Source: JALRBM01 sp966186595 (GTDB taxonomy: Bacteria; Patescibacteriota; Saccharimonadia; Saccharimonadales; Saccharimonadaceae). Taken from it: a stretch of 12,816 bases of DNA. Shown piece by piece: positions 1 through 7,291 of this stretch. A model generated the notes under the pieces. The model saw nothing but the letters and a program-made list of their open reading frames with translations, did no database searches and was not told the origin of the DNA. Position numbers and translations under genes: made by a program. The DNA lies in assembly GCA_966186595.1 (NCBI GenBank), contig CBIFWO010000025.1, forward strand, positions 1 to 12,816. The letters run 5' to 3'. Each line of letters starts with the position of its first letter. Position 1 is the first letter of the stretch.

Positions 1-1244
1 GCGATGAGTCCTAGCGCAATTGAACCAAAGAGAATCAGACGATTCACAGTCCGCGAAAGATATTTCTCGGTTTGGATACCTGGACGAATACCCTCAATGA
101 AGCCACCTTGTTTTTGTAGATTTTCTGCAATCTCGTTCGCATTAAAGATAATTCCGGTATAGAAGTACGTAAAGAGAATTACGAGCAGGAAGTAACTAAG
201 CGGATATATCAGCGCATCCCACGATCCACCTGTAAACGCACCTGGCTGGGGGGCCTGGAACCATGTGATCAGGTTATTCGCTAGCTCCAAATAGGCTGGA
301 TTGCCACTTGCCTTAAGAACCTGCCCAATAAACGCCGGTAGGGACAGGAAGGCCACGGCAAAGATCACCGGAATCACTCCTGCGGCGATCAGTTTTACTG
401 GCAGGATACTTTTGATGCCACCATAGCTACTGTTTCCCTGAACGCGCTTGGCATAGTTAACTGTAATGACTCGTTGCGCCTCATTAATTTTGACCAATAA
501 ATAGAGAACGAGCAGTGAAATAAGAGCGATCCCCAACACCACCCAGAATGCTAACGGATTAACGGGGATTGTAAACCAGCCGAATACACTCAATGCGCCC
601 CCTGAAGTGTCCAAGAGTGAAGAGCCAATCGTCGCGAGAGTGGTTGGCAGCTGACTGATAATACCCGCAAAGATAATCAAACTAATACCATTACCGACAC
701 CCTGTTCAGTAATCAGTTCCCCCAGCCACATCAGGAGGATTGAGCCCGCTGTCATCGCCGTTACGGCGACTGTCCACTCAACGAGCGTAGGGTCACTTAA
801 TCCCGTGGTATTTCCGGCCAGGACGGTTTGACGAAGGATGTAAATAAACGCAATCGATTGGATGATTGCTAGAGGTACTGAGATGATACGAGTCCACTGG
901 CTAATCTTGCGTCGTCCCGATTCACCGTCTTTATGAAGTTCCTCAAGGCGCGGAATAGCCTTGGTAAGGAGCTGTGTGATGATCGATGCCGTAATGAACG
1001 GGCTGAGTCCTACCAGTACAATCGAGAACTGCGCGAGGGCTCCACCCGAGAGAAGATTCAAAAAGCCCCCAAAGTCACTTCCGCCAATAACATTATTGAT
1101 GAGGTCCTTTAGCTGTGTTGGTTCAGCCAGAGGCACGGGAATATGTGCCAACAAGCGGAATACGACGATCATCCCTAGGACAATCAGCAGACGCTTTTGC
1201 ATGTCTTTATTCTTAAACGATCGGAAAATGGTCTTCCAGTTCAT
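1..1244 (-). CDS. secY: Protein translocase subunit SecY (3' end cut by window edge)
   Basis: SecY is the channel-forming subunit of the Sec translocon in the cytoplasmic membrane, moving unfolded secretory proteins and inserting membrane proteins. I translated the minus strand from the ATG at 1244 and read 414 codons up to the window edge. The N-terminus MNWKTIFRSFKNKDMQKRL is typical, followed by many long hydrophobic segments. The lateral-gate/plug region (GGSDFGGFLNLLSGGALAQFS) and the late cytoplasmic loop with GIRPG near residues 385-389 are both present. Only the last helix and C-terminal tail should be missing. An in-frame TGA lies three codons upstream, so translation cannot start earlier; an AGAGGGG sequence sits about 11 nt before the ATG. 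Unlike the classical spc operon, secY is separated from rplO by 199 nt holding a terminator and its own promoter. Confidence 0.97.
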   Translation of the reverse strand, partial: MNWKTIFRSFKNKDMQKRLLIVLGMIVVFRLLAHIPVPLAEPTQLKDLINNVIGGSDFGGFLNLLSGGALAQFSIVLVGLSPFITASIITQLLTKAIPRLEELHKDGESGRRKISQWTRIISVPLAIIQSIAFIYILRQTVLAGNTTGLSDPTLVEWTVAVTAMTAGSILLMWLGELITEQGVGNGISLIIFAGIISQLPTTLATIGSSLLDTSGGALSVFGWFTIPVNPLAFWVVLGIALISLLVLYLLVKINEAQRVITVNYAKRVQGNSSYGGIKSILPVKLIAAGVIPVIFAVAFLSLPAFIGQVLKASGNPAYLELANNLITWFQAPQPGAFTGGSWDALIYPLSYFLLVILFTYFYTGIIFNANEIAENLQKQGGFIEGIRPGIQTEKYLSRTVNRLILFGSIALGLI

Positions 1245-1299
1245 GTACAGTCATACCCCTCTAGGCTTTAATGCTACTTTTCATAGCAAATTCTCTATA

Positions 1300-1308
1300 A
1301 TTATATCA
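1300..1308 (-). promoter_or_regulatory. Extended -10 promoter of secY
   Basis: On the minus strand this reads TGATATAAT, a perfect TATAAT -10 box with the TGn extension. No good -35 hexamer lies at 16-18 bp (CATAAA at 17). The predicted start is near 1293, giving a leader of about 50 nt before the secY ATG. It lies downstream of the rplO terminator, so it would restart transcription for secY. Inferred from sequence only. Confidence 0.6.
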
Positions 1309-1395
1309 TATCCTTTCCACATTTTATGGCAAGTATGTCTTGGTATGGCTGGGAGACATGTATGCTCTTCACTATAAGTGATATTTGTCAACAAT

Positions 1396-1423
1396 AAAAA
1401 ATAGATCCACATACTGGATCTAT
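1396..1423 (-). terminator. Intrinsic terminator after rplO
   Basis: ATAGATCCA (1401-1409) and TGGATCTAT (1415-1423) form a perfect 9-bp stem around a 5-nt loop. On the minus strand the stem is followed by a run of T (1401-1396) and then ATTG. It begins about 20 nt after the rplO stop codon, so it should end the long ribosomal operon and separate it from secY. The stem is AT-rich, so read-through is possible. Confidence 0.75.
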
Positions 1424-1443
1424 CTTTTATTAAAGGTAGACGA

Positions 1444-1923
1444 TTACTTATCTGCCTTTTCCGCTTCTTTTGTACTCTGCTTAATCGGGGTAGCAGTCTT
1501 TGCGAAAGTTCCGCCAGCTTTTTTGACGGCTTCCTGGACACTCGCGCTTGCGGCCTGAACGTTCAATGTTACAGGAACAGTGAGCTCACCGCGAGCGATA
1601 ACCTTTACTGTATGGAATGGAGTGGCAATGTACCCTTCTTCAAACAATGTAAAGTTATCAGCAGTCTTGCCCTTGAATGCATTAAGATGATCAAGGTAGA
1701 CGACTTGCGCGGCAGTACGAAGACTCTTAAATCCGCGCGCCTTTGGCGTACGACGAACCAACGCACCAGAACCACCCTGGAACATCGCGCCGAGCTTCTT
1801 ACCTGTACGTGCGCCCTGACCTTTAGTACCACGACCAGCAGTCTTGCCTTGACCAGCCGCGATACCTCGACCAACACGCTTTTTATTCTTGCTTGCGTCA
1901 ACTTGGAGCTCGTGATATTTCAT
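1444..1923 (-). CDS. rplO: 50S ribosomal protein L15
   Basis: L15 is a large-subunit protein that binds 23S rRNA late in 50S assembly. The 159 residues begin MKYHELQVDASKNKKRVGRG. The glycine- and lysine-rich N-terminal extension that threads into rRNA lies at about residues 8-45. The globular C-terminal part follows, with a Lys/Glu-rich tail beyond about residue 145, slightly longer than the usual 144-150. The ATG overlaps the rpsE stop by one base (TAATG), and the ribosome binding site AAGGAG lies inside the 3' end of rpsE. This direct rpsE-rplO contact leaves no room for rpmD (L30), normally found here. It is the last gene before the terminator. Confidence 0.98.
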   Translation of the reverse strand: MKYHELQVDASKNKKRVGRGIAAGQGKTAGRGTKGQGARTGKKLGAMFQGGSGALVRRTPKARGFKSLRTAAQVVYLDHLNAFKGKTADNFTLFEEGYIATPFHTVKVIARGELTVPVTLNVQAASASVQEAVKKAGGTFAKTATPIKQSTKEAEKADK

Positions 1924-2468
1924 TACTTACTCTCCTTTTTGGCAGCCTTTTTAGGGGCGTTCAACCACTGTTCTTTTGGAACGAGGCTTTTTAGGGCGTC
2001 AATGGTGGCGTAGGCAATATTCACCTTATTTGTAGAACCAAGTGACTTAGAAAGCATGTTGCGGATACCAGTCACACCGATGATCGAACGAACAACACCG
2101 CCAGCAATGATACCGGTGCCAGGAGCGGCAGGCTTGATAAGAACCTGTGCGCCAGCCACCTTTACCTCCGCATCATGCGGAATAGTATCACCCATGATTG
2201 GGATGGTGATCATGTTCTTTTTAGCGACATCGGCAGCCTTGGCAATCGCGGTCTGGACATCCTGACCCTTTGAGACACCGACACCTACCTTATTCTTGCG
2301 ATCACCAACGACAACGAGTGCCTTAAAGCGGAAGCGTCGACCACCTTTTACCACACGGGCAACACGGTCAATATTGATCACCAATTCTTCGTAGGGACTC
2401 TGCTCGGTAGAAGATTGGTCACGGCGATTGTCGCGACGGTCCCTGGTGTTTGTAGCTTGCTCAGCCAT
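1923..2468 (-). CDS. rpsE: 30S ribosomal protein S5
   Basis: S5 belongs to the 30S subunit near the decoding centre and mRNA entry site and influences translational accuracy. The protein has 181 residues. The first 25 or so form a charged, Arg/Gln-rich extension likely to be disordered. The S5 double-stranded-RNA-binding-like domain starts at ELVINIDRVARVVKGGRRF (about residues 28-46), and the C-terminal domain contains GTGIIAGGVVRSIIGVTGI. The tail is Lys-rich (KKAAKKESK); its AAGGAG codons double as the rplO ribosome binding site. It starts two bases after rplR, with GGAG about 8 nt before the ATG inside rplR. Confidence 0.98.
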   Translation of the reverse strand: MAEQATNTRDRRDNRRDQSSTEQSPYEELVINIDRVARVVKGGRRFRFKALVVVGDRKNKVGVGVSKGQDVQTAIAKAADVAKKNMITIPIMGDTIPHDAEVKVAGAQVLIKPAAPGTGIIAGGVVRSIIGVTGIRNMLSKSLGSTNKVNIAYATIDALKSLVPKEQWLNAPKKAAKKESK

Positions 2469-2470
2469 GA

Positions 2471-2824
2471 TTAAAACTCCAATCCTTCTTTGCGTGCGGC
2501 ATCAGCGAGGGCGCTCAGACGTCCGGCGTACTGTCGACCATTGCGGTCAAATACGACGGTTGTGATCTTAGCCTTCTTTGCTTTTTTCGCAATTTCACTT
2601 CCGACGAAAGCGGCTTGCTCACTAAGCGTGCCTGTTTGCTTAGTGCCAACGGTTGTCGCTGCGGCAAGTGTGTGCTGCTTGACGTCATCTACTAGTTGGG
2701 CGCTCACATGCTTGTTGCTGACAGTAACAGTAAGGCGAGGACGCTCGGCCGTACCCGTTACTTTGCTGCGTACGCGGTTTTTACGTAGACTCTTGTTGAG
2801 TAGTTTCTTTGCAAGATTACTCAT
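2471..2824 (-). CDS. rplR: 50S ribosomal protein L18
   Basis: L18 binds 5S rRNA and, with L5, docks the 5S particle on the central protuberance of the 50S subunit. The 117 residues match the usual family length. The basic N-terminal stretch (KKLLNKSLRKNRVRSKVTGT) is followed by the fold core RPRLTVTVSNKHVSAQLVDD and the C-terminal FDRNGRQYAGRLSALADAAR signature. It sits two bases after the rplF stop (TAG TC ATG) and two before rpsE, so its translation is probably coupled to rplF. Confidence 0.98.
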   Translation of the reverse strand: MSNLAKKLLNKSLRKNRVRSKVTGTAERPRLTVTVSNKHVSAQLVDDVKQHTLAAATTVGTKQTGTLSEQAAFVGSEIAKKAKKAKITTVVFDRNGRQYAGRLSALADAARKEGLEF

Positions 2825-2826
2825 GA

Positions 2827-3360
2827 CTACTTACCAGCCTTTCCTGCCTTGCGAAGGATAACTTCGTCAGCATACTTAATACCTTTACCTTTGTATGGTT
2901 CGGGCTTCTTTAATGAACGGATCTCGGCAGCAACCTGACCGACTTGTTGTTTGTCGATGCCGCTTACTACGATTTCCATCTTGTTGACAGTCAGAGTAAT
3001 ACCAGCTGGCGCCTGATATTTAACTGGGTGGCTAAAACCGAGGGCCATTTCAAGTGATTGGCCACCGCCAGATACACGAAAACCGACACCGTTAACCTCA
3101 AGTTTCTTTTCAAAACCTTTTGCAACACCTTCAACAGCATTGTTGAGCAGTGCCCGCTGAAGGCCATGCTGCGCCTTTGCTACTCGTTCGTCATCCTTAC
3201 GGGTAACAACTGCTTGATTATCCTCGAGTGCAACAGTCACATCGCTCAGATGAGGCACGGTAAGCTCGCCCTTTGGACCAGTCACCTTGATAGCATCTGA
3301 ATCGACCGTGATTGTCACACCGGCGGGTACCGTAATTGGTAGTTTTCCGATTCGACTCAT
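2827..3360 (-). CDS. rplF: 50S ribosomal protein L6
   Basis: L6 binds 23S rRNA near the sarcin-ricin loop and L7/L12 stalk base, where elongation factors act. The 177 residues cover two copies of the L6 fold. The N-terminus MSRIGKLPITVPAGV is characteristic, and the C-terminal signature PEPYKGKGIKYADE lies at about residues 153-166. It is preceded by a 20-nt gap, the widest inside the operon, carrying AAAGGAG seven nt before the ATG. This is one of only two genes in the run with a ribosome binding site in an intergenic gap of more than a few bases. The stop is TAG. Confidence 0.98.
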   Translation of the reverse strand: MSRIGKLPITVPAGVTITVDSDAIKVTGPKGELTVPHLSDVTVALEDNQAVVTRKDDERVAKAQHGLQRALLNNAVEGVAKGFEKKLEVNGVGFRVSGGGQSLEMALGFSHPVKYQAPAGITLTVNKMEIVVSGIDKQQVGQVAAEIRSLKKPEPYKGKGIKYADEVILRKAGKAGK

Positions 3361-3380
3361 TATTTTACTCCTTTAATTTC

Positions 3381-3782
3381 CTAGTAGACCTTTAGTAGAA
3401 GTTCACCACCAAGGCGAGCCTTCGCGGCTTCGTGACCAGTGATGACACCCTTACTTGTACTGATGAGTACCATACCGCGACCACTCTTGATGCGAGGGAT
3501 CTCGTTCGCGCCAACGTACATACGGCGACCTGGCTTACTCATACGGGTAATCTCATTAATGGTGCTGTTTTCGCCTGGTTTGTTGATGGTAATCACCAAC
3601 GTATCGCGAGGCTTGCCAGCTTCTACTTTCACGTCTGCAAGGTAGTTATTCTTTGCCAATTGTTCTGCAACAGTCTTTTTGAGCTTGCTTGCAGGAACGC
3701 GGACTTCGCTCTTTCCGACCATAGCGGCATTTCGGATGCGCGTAAGAAGGTCGGCGATTGGGTCAGTTGATTGTAGTGACAT
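3381..3782 (-). CDS. rpsH: 30S ribosomal protein S8
   Basis: S8 is a primary 16S rRNA-binding protein that organises the central domain of the 30S subunit; in E. coli it also represses the spc operon by binding its mRNA. The 133 residues start MSLQSTDPIADLLTRIRNA, a canonical S8 opening. The C-terminal signature STSKGVITGHEAAKARLGGE is near residues 108-127. A 17-nt gap separates it from rpsN and contains a purine-rich GAAGGAAAGGA ribosome binding site. Whether S8 autoregulates here cannot be read from the sequence; I did not identify an S8-type helix near rplE. Confidence 0.98.
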   Translation of the reverse strand: MSLQSTDPIADLLTRIRNAAMVGKSEVRVPASKLKKTVAEQLAKNNYLADVKVEAGKPRDTLVITINKPGENSTINEITRMSKPGRRMYVGANEIPRIKSGRGMVLISTSKGVITGHEAAKARLGGELLLKVY

Positions 3783-3799
3783 TGTCTATCCTTTCCTTC

Positions 3800-4069
3800 T
3801 TACCAACTACTCTTTGTAATACCTGGGATTTCACCCTTTGATGCTTTTTCGCGGAAATTGATACGGTTAAGGCCAAAGCGGCGCATATACCCACGTGGAC
3901 GGCCAGATAGGAAGTCACGGTTTTTCCAGCGGGTTGGGCTGCTGTTCTTTGGAAGTTTTTGCAGGCCCTGCTCGTCACCAAGTTCTTTGAGTTCAGCACG
4001 CTTTGCAGCAAACTTGATAATCATTTTCTTGCGCTTTTCGTCGCGTGCAATCATTGATTTCTTAGCCAT
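3800..4069 (-). CDS. rpsN: 30S ribosomal protein S14, zinc-independent type
   Basis: S14 lies in the head of the 30S subunit near the S3/S10 contacts. This copy has 89 residues and contains no cysteine, so it is the longer zinc-free form rather than the roughly 61-residue CxxC zinc-ribbon form that many Gram-positive spc operons carry. The C-terminal signature is clear: RWKNRDFLSGRPRGYMRRFG, then INFREKASKGEIPGITKSSW. The ATG overlaps the rplE stop by one base (TAATG), with GAAGGAGG inside rplE as ribosome binding site, so the two are probably coupled. Confidence 0.98.
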   Translation of the reverse strand: MAKKSMIARDEKRKKMIIKFAAKRAELKELGDEQGLQKLPKNSSPTRWKNRDFLSGRPRGYMRRFGLNRINFREKASKGEIPGITKSSW

Positions 4070-4653
4070 TAGCGTTTGCCTCCTTCTTTCTCAAACGGTA
4101 AGCCGAATTTCTCTAAGAGAAGGCGGCTGTGAGCAGAATCTTCGTTCTTGATCGTAAATGTCACCTGCATACCGTGAACAACCTGTGTTTCCTCAAAGCT
4201 TAGTTCTGGGAAAATTGACTGCTCAGTAATACCAAGGTTATAGTTACCGCCCTGGTCAAACTTTACGTTGACACCGTGGAAGTCACGAACCCTAGGGAGC
4301 GCGACGTTCACCAATCGGTCGAGGAATTCGTACATACGAGCACCACGAAGTGTGACACTGATGCCAACACGGTTCATACCCTTACGAATCTTGAAGCCGG
4401 CGATTGACTTCTTGGCCATTCGGTCGACAGGTGCCTGACCAGTGACTTTGAAGAGGGTGTTTTTGACGACTTCGTAAAAACGCTTGTCGTCTTTATTTTT
4501 ACCGATTCCTACGCTTACGACGATCTTCTCAAGTTTTGGCACTTGGTGAACATTACCGAGATTGAGTTCGGCTTGCAGTTCTTTGACGTATTTTTCAGCG
4601 TACAAAGCTTTCAAGCGAGGAGCCGGTACAGTAGTGGTAGCTTTCTCAGCCAT
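4069..4653 (-). CDS. rplE: 50S ribosomal protein L5
   Basis: L5 binds 5S rRNA and forms part of the central protuberance, touching S13 and the P-site tRNA. The 194 residues are a little longer than the typical 178-180 because of an N-terminal extension (AEKATTTVPAPR) before the conserved start LKALYAEKYVKELQAEL. Family signatures seen are VPKLEKIVVSVGIG (about residues 38-51), the FKIRKGMNRVGISVTLRG segment and NYNLGITEQSIFPE. The start overlaps the rplX stop by one base (TAATG). Confidence 0.98.
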   Translation of the reverse strand: MAEKATTTVPAPRLKALYAEKYVKELQAELNLGNVHQVPKLEKIVVSVGIGKNKDDKRFYEVVKNTLFKVTGQAPVDRMAKKSIAGFKIRKGMNRVGISVTLRGARMYEFLDRLVNVALPRVRDFHGVNVKFDQGGNYNLGITEQSIFPELSFEETQVVHGMQVTFTIKNEDSAHSRLLLEKFGLPFEKEGGKR

Positions 4654-4976
4654 TACTTGATCTCCTTATTCTTTGCTTGGCGAGCCAGGCGAACCTTGGC
4701 ACCGTCAGCGTTTTTAACATATCCAACACGACTTGTCTTTGCTGATTTTTCGTCAACAACAAGCGCAACCTTGTGAAGTGACACAGGAACATGAATGTCC
4801 TTTTTGCCACCACGTGGGTTAAGCTGTGATGGTTTGACATGGCGGTGACCGACACCGACGCCCTCGACGAGGACGGCGTTTTCTTTGCCGAGTACCTGAA
4901 GTACCTTGCCGGTCGTGCCTTTTTTGCTACCAGAGATGATCTTGACGAGGTCATCTTTTTGAATGCGACGAGCCAT
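4653..4976 (-). CDS. rplX: 50S ribosomal protein L24
   Basis: L24 is an assembly-initiating protein that binds the 5' domain of 23S rRNA and sits near the exit of the peptide tunnel. The 107 residues match the family length. A KOW motif lies near the N-terminus (KDDLVKIISGSKKGTTGKV, about residues 7-25), and the central HVKPSQLNPRGGKKD segment is typical. The start follows the rplN stop by one base (TAAGATG), with GGAGGTA inside rplN as ribosome binding site. Its own last codons (..NKEIK) contain AAGGAG, the likely rplE ribosome binding site. Confidence 0.98.
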   Translation of the reverse strand: MARRIQKDDLVKIISGSKKGTTGKVLQVLGKENAVLVEGVGVGHRHVKPSQLNPRGGKKDIHVPVSLHKVALVVDEKSAKTSRVGYVKNADGAKVRLARQAKNKEIK

Positions 4977-4977
4977 C

Positions 4978-5343
4978 TTAGAGTACCTCCGGAGCTAAGC
5001 TAATAATCTTTGAGTATCCAAGGTCACGAAGTTCGCGTGGAACTGGACCGAAGACACGAGTTGCTTTTGGCGTCTTGTCGTCGTTGATAATAACAGCTGC
5101 GTTATCATCAAAGGCGATTGTACTGCCGTCCTTGCGACGAATCTGGTCGCGAGTACGGACGACGACTGCTTTTACAACCTTCTTTTTCATATTACTGGTT
5201 GGGGTCGCTTGTTTAACGGTAGCAACAATAATGTCACCAACGCGGGCATAGCGCTTCTTGGTACCACCGAGTACGCGAATACAAAGGATTTCCTTTGCAC
5301 CGCTGTTGTCGGTTACCTTTAGGCGAGTTTCCTGCTGAATCAT
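4978..5343 (-). CDS. rplN: 50S ribosomal protein L14
   Basis: L14 lies at the subunit interface of 50S and contributes to intersubunit bridges; the RsfS silencing factor binds it in other bacteria. The 121 residues match the usual 122-123. Signatures visible are the N-terminus MIQQETRLKVTDNSGAKEI, the RRKDGSTIAFDDNAAVIIND segment and the C-terminal GPVPRELRDLGYSKIISLAPEVL. The start is one base after the rpsQ stop (TAG C ATG), with AGAGG runs inside the rpsQ 3' end. Confidence 0.98.
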   Translation of the reverse strand: MIQQETRLKVTDNSGAKEILCIRVLGGTKKRYARVGDIIVATVKQATPTSNMKKKVVKAVVVRTRDQIRRKDGSTIAFDDNAAVIINDDKTPKATRVFGPVPRELRDLGYSKIISLAPEVL

Positions 5344-5344
5344 G

Positions 5345-5623
5345 CTAGGCCTCTGCCTCTTCTTCCTTCAGTTCGATTGAACCCTTTGATTTCTCAAGGA
5401 TCTTCTCAAGCTTGAAAGATTTTCGCTTCGAAATAGGACGAGTTTCACTGATTACAACGAGGTCACCTTCGTTCGCTTCGTTCTTTTCATCGTGGGCGAC
5501 GTACTTACGAGAAACGGTGTACTGCTTCTTGTAGATAGGATGCGTTTCACGACTAGTTACAGTGACGGTAATAGTCTTGTCCGCTTTGTCCGAAGTCACG
5601 GTACCGGTCAATGTCTTGGCCAT
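5345..5623 (-). CDS. rpsQ: 30S ribosomal protein S17
   Basis: S17 is an OB-fold protein that binds 16S rRNA early in 30S assembly. I place the start at the ATG at 5623, giving 92 residues beginning MAKTLTGTVTSDKADKTITV. The frame stays open upstream to 5683, but those codons overlap rpmC, lack S17 similarity and would oversize the protein. The signature THPIYKKQYTVSRKYVAHDE is at about residues 27-46, and ISETRPISKRKSFKLEKIL follows. The C-terminus is an acidic tail (ELKEEEAEA). It follows rpmC by one base (TAATATG), with AAGGAG inside rpmC about 10 nt upstream. Confidence 0.97.
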   Translation of the reverse strand: MAKTLTGTVTSDKADKTITVTVTSRETHPIYKKQYTVSRKYVAHDEKNEANEGDLVVISETRPISKRKSFKLEKILEKSKGSIELKEEEAEA

Positions 5624-5624
5624 A

Positions 5625-5843
5625 TTAATTAGTCTCCTTCTGCTCGTTCTCGGCTGCTCGGATAGCAGTGAGAAGGCGGGCAATCTCTTTACGGGTCTGC
5701 GTCAAAACACGCGGGTTGGCAAGTTCACCGGCAGCGTGGCCACGACGAGCCTCGATCATATCTTGGCGCTTCGCAGCTAATTCTTCACGCAACTGATCCA
5801 GTGTTTTTACTTCTTCAGCCTTTGCAGTTTTCTTGTCAGTCAT
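5625..5843 (-). CDS. rpmC: 50S ribosomal protein L29
   Basis: L29 is a small, almost wholly helical protein by the nascent-peptide exit of the 50S subunit, next to L23, where trigger factor and SRP dock. This copy has 72 residues against the usual 60-67, with a short Lys/Glu-rich N-terminal extension before the conserved LDQLREELAAKRQDM segment. The second helix contains NPRVLTQTRKEIARLLTAIR. Some CPR genomes lack or diverge L29, so its clear presence here is informative. The start overlaps the rplP stop (TAATG), and its 3' end supplies the rpsQ ribosome binding site. Confidence 0.96.
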   Translation of the reverse strand: MTDKKTAKAEEVKTLDQLREELAAKRQDMIEARRGHAAGELANPRVLTQTRKEIARLLTAIRAAENEQKETN

Positions 5844-6256
5844 TACGCGTTCTCCTTTGTAATGAACTTGGTCTTTACCGGAAGCTTGTGAGCAGCAAGA
5901 CGCATTGCCTCGCGTGCAACTTCCTCTTCAACACCCTTCATTTCAAACAGAACAGTCCCGGCTTTTACCTTGGCAACGTAAAATTCAGGGTTACCTTTAC
6001 CGCTACCCATCTTGACGTCCTGCGGCTTGCGGGTACGTGGAGTATGCGGGAAAATTCGAATCCAAATCTTACCACCACGCTTGATGTAGCGCGTCATCGC
6101 CTGACGAGCTGCCTCGATCTGGCGAGAGGTAATGTCATTGTTCGTTTGCGCCTGGAGGCCAAAGTCACCAAAAGCGACGTTGTGACCACGGGTGGCGACA
6201 CCAGTGTTGGTGCCTTTGCGAACTTTTCGATATTTCATCTTTTTCGGTAATAGCAT
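5843..6256 (-). CDS. rplP: 50S ribosomal protein L16
   Basis: L16 helps shape the A-site and peptidyl-transferase surroundings and is essential for late 50S maturation. The 137 residues match the family closely. The N-terminus MLLPKKMKYRKVRKGTNTG is typical, followed by FGDFGLQAQ, RQIEAARQAMTRYIKRGGKI and the loop KMGSGKGNPEFYVAKVKAG that approaches the peptidyl-transferase centre (about residues 81-99). The start lies five bases after the rpsC stop, with AAGGAG inside the last rpsC codons about 9 nt upstream. Its own 3' end (AAAGGAG in ..TKENA) serves rpmC. Confidence 0.98.
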   Translation of the reverse strand: MLLPKKMKYRKVRKGTNTGVATRGHNVAFGDFGLQAQTNNDITSRQIEAARQAMTRYIKRGGKIWIRIFPHTPRTRKPQDVKMGSGKGNPEFYVAKVKAGTVLFEMKGVEEEVAREAMRLAAHKLPVKTKFITKENA

Positions 6257-6261
6257 ATCGA

Positions 6262-6894
6262 TTAGCTCCTTTCACCCTTGTAGATCCAGACCTTTACGCC
6301 GATGATTCCAACACCTGGGGCGTTTGCCCGAGCGATGTGGAAATCAATGTCGGCGCGAAGTGTGTGAAGCGGCACAGAGCCCTCAATCACTTTTTCACGG
6401 CGAGCCATTTCGGCGTTGTTCAGTCGTCCCGCAACCTGAATACGAATACCTTTGGCACCTGCGTTCATAGTGTTTTGGGCGGCCATTTTCATAGCGCGAC
6501 GGAAGTTGATACGACGCTCTAGCTGGCGAGCGATGTTCTCGGCAACCAATTTAGCTGCGAGTTCTGGACGTTTTACTTCTTCGATGTTGATACGAACTGG
6601 AAGAGATGCGATTTTCTCGATCTGATTCTTTAGTTCAGTCACACCAGCACCACCACGACCGATGACCACACCAGCCTTCGCAGTGTGAATCGTAATCGTA
6701 ATGAGGTTTGCTGATCGTTCGATCTCGATGCGGTTGATGGTCGGGCGAGATTTGAATCGCTCTTCGATCAATTCACGGATCTTAATGTCTTCTGCCAGCC
6801 ACTTGGCAAAGTCACGCTTGCCAGCGAACCAGCGTGAATCCCAGTTTTTGTGAACCTGGAGGCGGAAGCTAATTGGGTTTACTTTTTGGCCCAT
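6262..6894 (-). CDS. rpsC: 30S ribosomal protein S3
   Basis: S3 lines the mRNA entry tunnel of the 30S head and, with S4 and S5, helps unwind structured mRNA. I start it at the ATG at 6894, giving 210 residues beginning MGQKVNPISFRLQ, the canonical S3 N-terminus. The frame is open upstream to 6966 but that stretch overlaps rplV and has no S3 similarity. A type II KH domain covers about residues 40-110, with its GxxG loop visible as GRGG at 79-82. The C-terminal domain ends GVIGVKVWIYKGERS. The start is one base after the rplV stop (TAAGATG), with AAAAGGAG inside rplV. Confidence 0.98.
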   Translation of the reverse strand: MGQKVNPISFRLQVHKNWDSRWFAGKRDFAKWLAEDIKIRELIEERFKSRPTINRIEIERSANLITITIHTAKAGVVIGRGGAGVTELKNQIEKIASLPVRINIEEVKRPELAAKLVAENIARQLERRINFRRAMKMAAQNTMNAGAKGIRIQVAGRLNNAEMARREKVIEGSVPLHTLRADIDFHIARANAPGVGIIGVKVWIYKGERS

Positions 6895-6895
6895 C

Positions 6896-7291
6896 TTACT
6901 TAGTCTCCTTTTTCTCGGCAGGTTTAGCCGGAGCTTTCTTAGGTTTTTCGGCGCCAGCAACGACAACCAAAATGTTTGACGTCTTCTTCTCGAACGGTAG
7001 TGCGCGACCGCGACTTGCTGGCTTGAAACGCTTGAGGCGTTTGCCGGTCGTCACAGAAATTGTCGAGATGTGAAGTGTCTTGCCATCCAGGCCGTGAGTG
7101 TTTACAGCGTTCGCCTTGGCACTTTCGATAGCCTTTTTTACTGGCAAAGCAGCGCGTTTTGGAACGTGCTCGAGGATAACAAGCGCGTCCTCAACACTTC
7201 GGTTTCGAACAAGTCCAGCAACAAGGCTAACCTTGCGTGGAGCTTGATCAACACCTTTAGCGTAGGCGCGAACAGTAAGTAACTCAGCCAT
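6896..7291 (-). CDS. rplV: 50S ribosomal protein L22
   Basis: L22 contacts all six domains of 23S rRNA; its long beta-hairpin lines the peptide exit tunnel near the constriction, where macrolides and arrest peptides act. The 131 residues comprise the globular core (VRAYAKGVDQAPRKVSLVAG at about 7-26) and the tunnel hairpin KRLKRFKPASRGRALPF at 84-100, intact. A Lys/Ala/Pro-rich tail follows (about 114-131), longer than the minimal 110-residue form. The tail ends KKETK, whose AAGGAG codons are the rpsC ribosome binding site. The start overlaps the rpsS stop (TAATG). Confidence 0.98.
   Translation of the reverse strand: MAELLTVRAYAKGVDQAPRKVSLVAGLVRNRSVEDALVILEHVPKRAALPVKKAIESAKANAVNTHGLDGKTLHISTISVTTGKRLKRFKPASRGRALPFEKKTSNILVVVAGAEKPKKAPAKPAEKKETK

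Noticed and set aside
1386..1391. TTGACA on the minus strand as a -35 box for secY
   Set aside because: It overlaps the tail of the rplO terminator, and no -10-like hexamer lies 16-18 bp downstream (AGAGCA at 17). The TGATATAAT box further on is a better candidate and does not use it.
5624..5683. Upstream start for rpsQ at 5683
   Set aside because: It overlaps rpmC by 59 nt and adds 20 residues with no S17 similarity; the ATG at 5623 gives the family length.
6895..6966. Upstream TTG start for rpsC at 6966
   Set aside because: The extension is a shadow of the 3' end of rplV; MGQKVNP at 6894 is the conserved S3 N-terminus.
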